This document shows, in pieces, positions 1 through 3,982 of a stretch of DNA of 7,372 nucleotides. The DNA is from Hyphomicrobiales bacterium (lineage in GTDB: Bacteria; Pseudomonadota; Alphaproteobacteria; Rhizobiales; Aestuariivirgaceae): the NCBI GenBank assembly GCA_027067085.1, contig JAMOMM010000312.1, positions 1 to 7,372 on the forward strand, in the 5' to 3' direction. The notes beneath the pieces are model-generated. The model was not told where the DNA came from. It made no database searches and saw only the letters and a program-made list of their open reading frames with translations. The position numbers and the translations under genes are program-made. Positions within the stretch are counted from its first letter, which is position 1. Every line of letters begins with the position of its first letter.

Positions 1-123
1 GAAAATGCCAATGCAATCGCATTTTACCAACGTAATGGTTTTGAAAAAATTGCCGAAGTCGAAAAGTGTGGCGGAAAAATAGATACCCCAGTTTTTCTGA
101 TGCAAGCAGTGTTACCCAAATGA
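1..123 (+). CDS. GNAT family N-acetyltransferase, C-terminal fragment (5' end outside window)
   Basis: Frame 1 is open from the first base to a TGA at 121-123, giving 40 residues. They include N-A-I-A-F-Y-Q-R-N-G-F, the usual end of a GNAT fold (motif B: helix plus the 'FYxrxGF' strand, where the Tyr acts as general acid in many members). GNAT enzymes move an acetyl group from acetyl-CoA to an amine; the substrate cannot be told from this fragment. The stop overlaps the start of the next gene (ATGA at 120-123), so the two acetyltransferases are probably co-transcribed and translationally coupled, and may be an old duplication. The fragment is cut by the window edge, not by mutation. Confidence 0.85.
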   Translation, partial: ENANAIAFYQRNGFEKIAEVEKCGGKIDTPVFLMQAVLPK

Positions 124-581
124 GCGGTGCTTTAACAATGCGCATTGCCTCTGAAAACGATATTTCTGATATTCGCGCTCTTCTAGCTGACGATTATCTG
201 GGTAAAACCCGTGAAGTTGATGGCGCTGAAAGCTTAGAAAAATACGTCAATGCCTTTGCTGCCATCCAAGCATCACCCGACAATGAATTGTGGGTTGGTG
301 AAATTGATGGTGAGATTGTTGGCACTTATCAGGTTACTTATATTCCGTATTTGTCGCGTGGTGGAAACCTTCGTTGCTTAATCGAGGCTGTGCGTACGCA
401 AAGCAATAGACGCGGACAGGGTATTGGTAAGCAAATGATGGAGTTTGCCCTTGAACAGGCAAAACAGCGTGGCTGTGGCATGGCACAACTGACCACTGAT
501 AAGTCACGTGCTGATGCACATAGGTTTTATGAACGCCTTGGTTTTAAAAATACCCATGAGGGGATGAAATTTCAGTTTTGA
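120..581 (+). CDS. GNAT family N-acetyltransferase
   Basis: This is a 153-aa cytoplasmic acetyltransferase of complete GNAT length. From the chosen start, the acetyl-CoA pyrophosphate-binding motif is R-R-G-Q-G-I-G at residues 97-103, and the C-terminal D-A-H-R-F-Y-E-R-L-G-F lies at 132-142. The middle strand pair (ELWVGEIDGEIVGTYQV) is also typical. The substrate is unknown. The start at 120 is preferred because its ATG overlaps the upstream stop (ATGA), the usual sign of translational coupling; no good Shine-Dalgarno is visible. ATG 138 (M-R-I-A-S-E-N-D) is an equally family-like start. An in-frame ATG at 66 lies inside the upstream gene and is unlikely. The stop at 579-581 overlaps a possible TTG start of the next gene. 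Confidence 0.9.
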   Translation: MSGALTMRIASENDISDIRALLADDYLGKTREVDGAESLEKYVNAFAAIQASPDNELWVGEIDGEIVGTYQVTYIPYLSRGGNLRCLIEAVRTQSNRRGQGIGKQMMEFALEQAKQRGCGMAQLTTDKSRADAHRFYERLGFKNTHEGMKFQF

Positions 582-643
582 CCTCGCCGCTTTTTCGCTA
601 CAGTGTGACGATAGCTAAAGGCTTGAATAGTGATTCTGGAGTT

Positions 644-1666
644 ATGGTTTTGAGTGACCAACAATCAAAAAATGTACCTGATGACCAAATCAAAGACGGT
701 GCAGCCGATAATGAAGATGGTGAAGATGAGGAAGAGTTAAGCAGGGGCAAGTCTTTGTGCATGCTCGGTGTCATTGTTGCTGGTTTGGCGATGATGTCTT
801 TGCCTTTATCATATATGTTTTTAATATTTGATATGGCGAGCCATTTTGCCCTTCATTTTATGGTTTTTGGCGGAGCCTGTCTGGCTGGTTTTTTCATGCC
901 TAAGTGGAATTTGCGGACAGCTATCGTTTTAACAATCGTAGGCGTTGTCGGTATTGGGTATATGGCTAAACGCGCACCCTACGCTAAGGCGAGCATTACA
1001 GTTCCCGCAAAAACCAAAGCTCTAAAACTCATGACGTTTAATTCATGGCTGTCTAATCAAAACTGGCAGGGTGTCGTTGATGAGATCAAAGAAAAAGATC
1101 CTGACATTATTACTATTTTAGAAATTTCCCACGAAAAATCTCCGTTAATGGATGCGCTTGCTAAGAAGTACCCGTACCGCGTTGATTGTCGTGAGGTTAA
1201 TTTTTGTCATGCCGCTTTGCTATCAAAATTTCCTTTTGTTGAAAAGAAAATCCAAACCCGCTGGAATGGTCCTCCTTTTATTCAGGTAAAATATGGTAAA
1301 GAACTGGGTGGTTTAAGCGTTTTTGCGGTCCACACAATTCGCCCACCTTATTATAATGCGCATTGGCGCCAGATTGTTGCTTTGTCTAAACGGGTTGACA
1401 TGGTCAAAGGCTTAAAAATAGTCATGGGTGACTTTAACTCAACGCCATTTTCTCGCACCTTGAATAAGTTTGGCAGTTACACAAAACTTAAACGGATTAC
1501 CGCAAAGCCCACATGGCCCGCTCATCTTGTCGGATTGCCGCAAGTTGCCATTGACCATATTTTTGTATCGCCAAAAATTAAAGTGCTTAAAAAGCATTTT
1601 CTCGGCAATAGTGTTGGCTCAGATCATTTTCCTGTAAATGCAGTGGTTGGCGTGCCTGTAAATTAA
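644..1666 (+). CDS. Membrane-anchored endonuclease/exonuclease/phosphatase (EEP) family protein
   Basis: This is a 340-aa protein. An acidic N-terminus (DNEDGEDEEE, about 22-31) is followed by three hydrophobic helices (about 38-60, 68-85, 92-108) and then an EEP domain from about 126 to the end. Catalytic-type positions are visible: N133 (M-T-F-N), E160 (I-L-E-I-S), H230 (V-H-T), D263 and N265 (G-D-F-N-S-T-P), D304 (I-D-H-I-F) and D327-H328 (G-S-D-H-F-P-V). The metal-dependent phosphodiesterase site therefore looks intact. Family members cut DNA, RNA, phosphoinositides or sphingomyelin, so the substrate cannot be given; with three membrane spans the domain probably faces the periplasm. Start choice is uncertain. 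ATG 644 has GGAG only 2 nt upstream. TTG 650 has the same GGAG at a better 8 nt. TTG 578 overlaps the preceding stop and would add 22 residues of no clear character. Confidence 0.85.
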   Translation: MVLSDQQSKNVPDDQIKDGAADNEDGEDEEELSRGKSLCMLGVIVAGLAMMSLPLSYMFLIFDMASHFALHFMVFGGACLAGFFMPKWNLRTAIVLTIVGVVGIGYMAKRAPYAKASITVPAKTKALKLMTFNSWLSNQNWQGVVDEIKEKDPDIITILEISHEKSPLMDALAKKYPYRVDCREVNFCHAALLSKFPFVEKKIQTRWNGPPFIQVKYGKELGGLSVFAVHTIRPPYYNAHWRQIVALSKRVDMVKGLKIVMGDFNSTPFSRTLNKFGSYTKLKRITAKPTWPAHLVGLPQVAIDHIFVSPKIKVLKKHFLGNSVGSDHFPVNAVVGVPVN

Positions 1667-1715
1667 CAAACTCAAAAGTGCGTTTGTTCATAAAAATAAT
1701 AAGTAATTATTTGAT

Positions 1716-1745
1716 TTTAGGGTTTGATGGTTATCAAACCCTAAA
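1716..1745 (+). terminator. 13-bp perfect hairpin after the EEP gene; its core matches an FNR/FixK box
   Basis: TTTAGGGTTTGAT (1716-1728), loop GGTT, and the exact reverse complement at 1733-1745. It lies 50 nt past the EEP stop and would end that transcript, but the U-tract is weak on both strands (TTTAATCT after it on plus). The inner 14 bp (1724-1737), TTGAT-GGTT-ATCAA, fit the FNR/FixK consensus perfectly, so it could be a DNA operator instead of, or as well as, an RNA terminator. Confidence 0.6.
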
Positions 1746-2014
1746 TTTAATCTGACCAATATTCCTAATCGAATCTCAAAACCCCTTGAAAAGACTCATA
1801 TTTATCAAAATGGGTCACACGCATTCATAAAAATTGAATGAAATTTTCAACTCTTGTTAATCGTGATTTTTAACGCGGTTTTGAAAACTTTGAGTCAAAT
1901 TGTTCACATAACGCGGATCAACCGCGATCAACAATTTAGTTCAGTTACCAAACTTTATGGAGGTGATTGAACGAGGCTTAAACAGAGACTCCTACAAAGG
2001 AAAAGGGATATAAA
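1746..2014 (+). other. Intergenic leader upstream of the Sel1 gene
   Basis: No convincing gene is seen in these 269 nt. They hold a GC-rich inverted repeat CGCGG-atcaa-CCGCG (1912-1926) in an AT-rich setting, an imperfect AACGCGG repeat (1873 and 1910), and a nine-base perfect anti-Shine-Dalgarno match GGAGGTGAT at 1959-1967 with no start codon at the right distance. A possible 18-codon ORF (ATG 1957 to TAA 2011-2013) ends one base before the Sel1 start; it has no ribosome binding site of its own. TTGAAA at 1881-1886 could be a -35 element, but no good -10 follows. The length and content suggest a structured 5' UTR, which is inference only. Confidence 0.35.
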
Positions 2015-2275
2015 ATGGCTAGATTTGAACAGCAAGAAGCTCAACTAATGGCAGCGACAGGAGCTGCTGACACTCTTTACCACCTTGGCATGATGTATTG
2101 CATCGGACGTGAAGTTGAAATGGACCTTGTGACGGCTCACAAATGGTTCAACTTGGCAGCGTTGCGTGGAAATCAAGATGCAAAACTAATCCGCACTGAA
2201 ATTTCAGTTGAGATGACATCGCAAGAAATCGCCGAAGCTCAGCGTCAAGCACGTGGCTGGTTGCAACTACACTAA
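2015..2275 (+). CDS. Small Sel1-repeat (TPR-like) protein
   Basis: This is an 86-aa cytoplasmic protein with one clear Sel1-type repeat at about residues 18-56: A-x-x-x-Y-x-L-G-M-M-Y at 18-28, then D-L-V-T-A-H-K-W-F-N-L-A-A at 37-49 and R-G-N-x-x-A-K. A helical tail follows (S-x-E-I-A-E-A-Q-R-x-A-R-x-W, about 69-82). Small single-repeat proteins of this build are common in alphaproteobacteria; the fold mediates protein-protein contacts, and I know of no assigned function for this short type. No signal peptide or membrane segment is seen. The start is supported by purine-rich AAGGAAAAGGG just upstream. The gene stands alone, with a long leader and a hairpin 5 nt after its stop. Confidence 0.85.
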   Translation: MARFEQQEAQLMAATGAADTLYHLGMMYCIGREVEMDLVTAHKWFNLAALRGNQDAKLIRTEISVEMTSQEIAEAQRQARGWLQLH

Positions 2276-2300
2276 ATAAAAAGGCCCACTAAAGGGCCTT
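2276..2300 (-). terminator. Rho-independent terminator for the minus-strand gene (may also serve the Sel1 gene)
   Basis: The stem is AAGGCCC (2281-2287) with GGGCCTT (2294-2300), loop ACTAAA. Read on the minus strand, the GC-rich stem is followed by TTTTTATTT (complement of 2272-2280), a good U-tract. On the plus strand only TT follows, so termination of the Sel1 transcript would be weaker. The two genes converge here and can share the element. Confidence 0.75.
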
Positions 2301-2413
2301 GAAACGGGTTCAAATTGAACACCGTGGGAAGGGCGCTGCAAAACAACGCGCCATGCACCTATCGTTGAGACACCTCTAAAAATGATATGTCTCTCGTGTG
2401 AATAGGCGTGTGA
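2301..2413. other. Gap between the terminator and the minus-strand gene, with small inverted repeats
   Basis: This is the 3' untranslated part of the minus-strand transcript. It holds a 13-nt palindrome GTTCAA-a-TTGAAC (2309-2321) and GAGACA (2367-2372) with TGTCTC (2388-2393). Both are weak elements with no recognisable role, and no coding potential is seen. Confidence 0.3.
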
Positions 2414-2716
2414 TTAGTAACGTGGGCGATTACGTGGGCCACCAGAATTAAAGTTGGTGCCACCAAAAATGCCGATGTTGCCAAAGGTAATCGCTGTTTC
2501 GCGGTTCTTGCGATAAATTTCAGTCTCGTAAATATCCGTTTGCGAGGTAATACGATACTTGCGCGAATTAGGGCTAGGCAGCTTTTGTTTGTAGGGAGAG
2601 TAGGTATAGCCTGAAGGAATTTTATTCTTGTTGGAGCTTTGGGCTGAGGCGAGACCTGCCTGAGCGACAAAACCAACGGCCACAAGACCACAAATGACTA
2701 AACGCGAACCACGCAT
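2414..2716 (-). CDS. Small secreted/periplasmic hypothetical protein
   Basis: This is a 100-aa protein with a textbook signal peptide: positive M-R-G-S-R, a hydrophobic core (LVICGLVAVGFVAQAGL) and a likely cleavage after A-S-A at about residue 25. The mature ~75 residues are basic and rich in Asn, Tyr, Ser and Lys (K-N-K-I-P-S-G-Y-T-Y-S-P-Y, then R-K-Y-R-I-T-S-Q-T-D-I-Y-E-T-E-I-Y) and end in a Gly/Asn/Arg-rich tail (N-S-G-G-P-R-N-R-P-R-Y). There are no cysteines after the leader and no family is recognised. The start is well supported: on the minus strand GGAGA lies 7 nt before the ATG. It is a single-gene unit with a structured upstream region and a terminator at 2276-2300. An overlapping frame at 2359-2691 is a shadow. 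Confidence 0.75.
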   Translation of the reverse strand: MRGSRLVICGLVAVGFVAQAGLASAQSSNKNKIPSGYTYSPYKQKLPSPNSRKYRITSQTDIYETEIYRKNRETAITFGNIGIFGGTNFNSGGPRNRPRY

Positions 2717-2736
2717 ATTATTTCTCCAAAAAAGCT

Positions 2737-2797
2737 ACTAACCGTCCCAGTTAGTTGTGTGCCTAACCATTACCACTAAACCATAGTGCTGCACACA
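2737..2797 (-). promoter_or_regulatory. Cluster of nested inverted repeats upstream of the minus-strand secreted protein
   Basis: Three inverted repeats pack into 61 nt: ACTAAC/GTTAGT (2737-2742 and 2750-2755), TGTGTGC/GCACACA (2756-2762 and 2791-2797), and CACTA/TAGTG (2774-2788) inside the second. They lie in the likely 5' UTR or promoter of the gene starting at 2716. They could be an RNA leader structure or operators. A TTGACA on the minus strand (complement of 2814-2819) is a good -35 candidate, but the best -10 (TAGTGT) is only 15 nt away and weak. Confidence 0.35.
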
Positions 2798-2876
2798 CTA
2801 ATTATTGCTTAACCATGTCAATTTTTTGAAATTGATAAAAAAAGTTACTTTAGAACGCAATAGTTGCACTTATCGC

Positions 2877-2905
2877 TTGAAAAACCCAAAAAACATAGGC
2901 ATACA
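2877..2905 (+). promoter_or_regulatory. Probable promoter of tRNA-Ser
   Basis: TTGAAA at 2877-2882 is followed after 17 nt by CATACA at 2900-2905, with the mature tRNA 5' end 8 nt further on. Spacing and position fit a housekeeping sigma-70 promoter with a degenerate -10, as is common in alphaproteobacteria. It would start transcription at or just before 2913. Confidence 0.45.
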
Positions 2906-2912
2906 CGTCCGC

Positions 2913-3002
2913 GGAGAGGTGGCCGAGTGGCTGAAGGCGCTCCCCTGCTAAGGGAGTATACGTTAACGCGTATCGTGGGTTCGAATCCCATCCTCTCTAC
3001 CA
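2913..3002 (+). tRNA. tRNA-Ser (anticodon GCU)
   Basis: This is a 90-nt class II tRNA. The acceptor GGAGAGG (2913-2919) pairs with CCTCTCT (2992-2998). The D arm begins GCC at 2922. The anticodon stem CTCCC/GGGAG (2940-2944 and 2952-2956) holds the loop CTGCTAA, with anticodon GCT at 2947-2949. A long variable arm (ATACG...CGTAT) and the T arm GTGGG-TTCGAAT-CCCAT follow, then an encoded CCA at 3000-3002. The long variable arm and GCU anticodon give serine (AGC/AGU codons). Two oddities are a G1-U72 wobble pair and A at position 73, where bacterial tRNA-Ser normally has G. Confidence 0.95.
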
Positions 3003-3006
3003 CAAA

Positions 3007-3240
3007 CTTTTGGCAAAGCCAAAAGCACACAGGTCCTACTAGCTCGGCTTTTGAGCGGCAGATGTTTTGCAAAAACATTGAGAGCCACCAGCTATTGGCA
3101 AAGCCAAAAGCACACAGGTCCCACCAACTCGAATTTCGCGCAGCAGATGTTTTGCAAAAACATCGAGAGCCCAAGCTTTTGGCAAAACCAAAAACACACA
3201 GTTCCCCTCTTAGTTCGAAGTTTCCGCAGCAGATGTTTAT
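3007..3240 (+). repeat. Hairpin-rich ~85-bp tandem repeat, about 2.75 copies, directly after tRNA-Ser
   Basis: Copies are 3007-3091 (85 bp), 3092-3175 (84 bp) and 3176-about 3240 (partial). Copies 1 and 2 agree at roughly 70 of 80 positions. The ends are nearly identical and the middle (unit positions 31-50) varies. Each full copy has two small hairpins: TTTTGGC-aaa-GCCAAAA (one mismatch in copy 2) and ATGTTTT-gca-AAAACAT. Copy 3 weakens the first to a 6-bp stem and replaces the second with CAGAT-gttt-ATCTG. The lengths are not multiples of three, and the reading frame shifts between copies, so the frames open across them are not coding. The tRNA transcript probably runs into this array; the role is unknown. 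Confidence 0.85.
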
Positions 3241-3316
3241 CTGAACCCTAAATGTTTTTCCACGCAATTGTCCTAAGTCATCTACCAATGCTCATTTTTT
3301 GAGCTAAAAACCCAAG

Positions 3317-3607
3317 ATGAAAAGGATCTTTGTTGTATTTGCGATTAGCGCTGGAGTGTTGTTGATGGTTTTTGCTGGGGCAGAGCGCCATGCTCAACAA
3401 TCAACCGTGCCACGGTTTTGTGCAGATCCACGCGGTGTACTTGAACGGGTGAAATTGATTCTAACGAAAACCCAACCCATCGGTGAAGGCTCAAAGCGCC
3501 CGTTCATTATTTCAGCAAAATTGATTTTCCTGATACCGCAACAAGACGGGGAAACAATTGACGATTATATGGGTCGTTTGCAACGCCACCTCGATAAAAT
3601 TTGTTGA
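3317..3607 (+). CDS. Small exported or membrane-anchored hypothetical protein
   Basis: This is a 96-aa protein. The N-terminal segment M-K-R-I then a hydrophobic stretch to about residue 21 is a signal peptide or anchor, with a possible cleavage near A-G-A/E-R. The remaining ~72 residues contain two cysteines (in R-F-C-A-D-P and the final K-I-C) that could form a disulfide in the periplasm. They also hold a compact predicted beta segment (I-I-S-A-K-L-I-F-L-I-P) and an amphipathic C-terminal helix (D-Y-M-G-R-L-Q-R-H-L-D-K). No family is recognised. No strong Shine-Dalgarno is seen before the ATG (only CCCAAG); a small GCTCA/TGAGC hairpin lies at 3290-3304. Balanced composition and the clear leader make it a likely real gene. 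It ends 12 nt before the FNR-type box of the next operon. Confidence 0.65.
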   Translation: MKRIFVVFAISAGVLLMVFAGAERHAQQSTVPRFCADPRGVLERVKLILTKTQPIGEGSKRPFIISAKLIFLIPQQDGETIDDYMGRLQRHLDKIC

Positions 3608-3618
3608 TTTTAAATCCG

Positions 3619-3632
3619 TTGACGGTCGTCAA
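3619..3632 (+). promoter_or_regulatory. FNR/FixK-type box upstream of the respiratory operon
   Basis: TTGAC-GGTC-GTCAA is a perfect palindrome matching the FNR/FixK/Dnr core TTGA-N6-TCAA. It is centred at 3625.5, and the first operon gene starts at 3704. A class II arrangement (centre at -41.5) would place transcription start near 3667 and a -10 at 3655-3660 (CAATGT, a poor match). It predicts induction under low oxygen or by NO, depending on which Crp/FNR-family regulator binds. Confidence 0.65.
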
Positions 3633-3666
3633 TGCCCACAAATGTGAATTTGCTCAATGTAGAGCC

Positions 3667-3680
3667 TTGAAATGAGTCAA
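3667..3680 (+). promoter_or_regulatory. Second, weaker FNR/FixK-like half-site pair
   Basis: TTGAA-ATGA-GTCAA keeps both TTGA/TCAA half-sites at the correct N6 spacing, but position 5 is A instead of C/T. It is centred 48 bp downstream of the first box, at the inferred transcription start, where bound protein would block rather than activate. It overlaps a TGAAAT/ATTTCA hairpin (3668-3687) ending at the Shine-Dalgarno, so the similarity may be accidental. Confidence 0.3.
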
Positions 3681-3703
3681 TATTTCAGGAGAGCAGCATT
3701 TTT

Positions 3704-3829
3704 ATGGATAAAAAAGCTGATAGCGAATTTTTAGGGAAAACGGTTTTTTACATTACCGTGATCGCCATGCTTGTCTTTTTTTGGTGGCTACTGATTTACG
3801 ACCACGGCGTCGTTTCAATGCATCATTAG
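3704..3829 (+). CDS. 41-aa single-span membrane protein, first gene of the bd-like respiratory operon
   Basis: The short ORF encodes a charged N-terminus (M-D-K-K-A-D-S-E), one hydrophobic helix at about residues 12-32 (rich in Phe, Trp, Val) and a His-rich tail (Y-D-H-G-V-V-S-M-H-H). AGGAG at 3687-3691 lies 12 nt before the ATG, a long but usable distance. The following gene's Shine-Dalgarno overlaps its stop. Position and shape recall small accessory subunits of terminal oxidases (CydX of bd oxidases, CcoQ of cbb3), but no homology to either is visible. The tail histidines could help bind metal or haem, which is speculation. It is below usual gene-calling length cut-offs, so it is easily missed. 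Confidence 0.7.
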   Translation: MDKKADSEFLGKTVFYITVIAMLVFFWWLLIYDHGVVSMHH

Positions 3830-3838
3830 GAGCGGGCA

Positions 3839-3976
3839 ATGAGCAAAATTCTTTCAAATAAATGGTTGGTTCTCATACTGGCTCTTGGGGTGTGGGCTGC
3901 ATATTTCCACACCATGGATTGGATGCTGATGGAAGCTCAAGGTCTTCCTGTGCAAATGTCATTGATGCCGAGGTAG
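3839..3976 (+). CDS. 45-aa single-span membrane protein, second gene of the bd-like respiratory operon
   Basis: The ORF runs ATG 3839 to TAG 3974-3976. A short basic start (M-S-K-I-L-S-N-K-W) leads to one hydrophobic helix at about 9-24 (LVLILALGVWAAYF) and an unusual Met-rich tail (F-H-T-M-D-W-M-L-M-E, then Q-M-S-L-M-P-R). Shine-Dalgarno GGAG at 3829-3832 is 6 nt before the start, an ideal distance, and overlaps the end of the previous stop. The next start follows 6 nt after the stop, with GAGG at 3970-3973 inside this gene. The tight packing supports a small subunit or assembly factor of the oxidase encoded next. No known family is recognised. Confidence 0.7.
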   Translation: MSKILSNKWLVLILALGVWAAYFHTMDWMLMEAQGLPVQMSLMPR

Positions 3977-3982
3977 TATATT

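Noticed and set aside
1857..1875. CtrA-like site (two TTAA half-sites)
   Set aside because: The half-sites are 9 nt apart, not the 7 nt of the CtrA consensus TTAA-N7-TTAA.
1880..1897. TTGA...TCAA as a further FNR box upstream of the Sel1 gene
   Set aside because: The half-sites are separated by 10 nt instead of 6, so they cannot form a normal FNR/FixK box.
2359..2691. 110-aa minus-strand open frame overlapping the secreted protein
   Set aside because: The overlapping frame 2414-2716 has a signal peptide and a well-placed Shine-Dalgarno; this one has neither and is a shadow.
3007..3240. CRISPR array
   Set aside because: The units are about 85 bp with internal hairpins and a drifting middle, only 2.75 copies, with no constant repeat plus unique spacer pattern and no cas genes.
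2845..3288. Open frames on both strands through the tRNA and repeat array (147 aa minus, 126 aa and 66 aa plus)
   Set aside because: They translate a tRNA gene and non-coding hairpin repeats. Repeat units of 85 and 84 bp change frame from copy to copy, and the peptides show no domain.
2913..3607. Integrated genomic island at the tRNA-Ser 3' end
   Set aside because: No integrase gene and no direct repeat of the tRNA 3' end is seen within the window, and composition does not change visibly after the tRNA.
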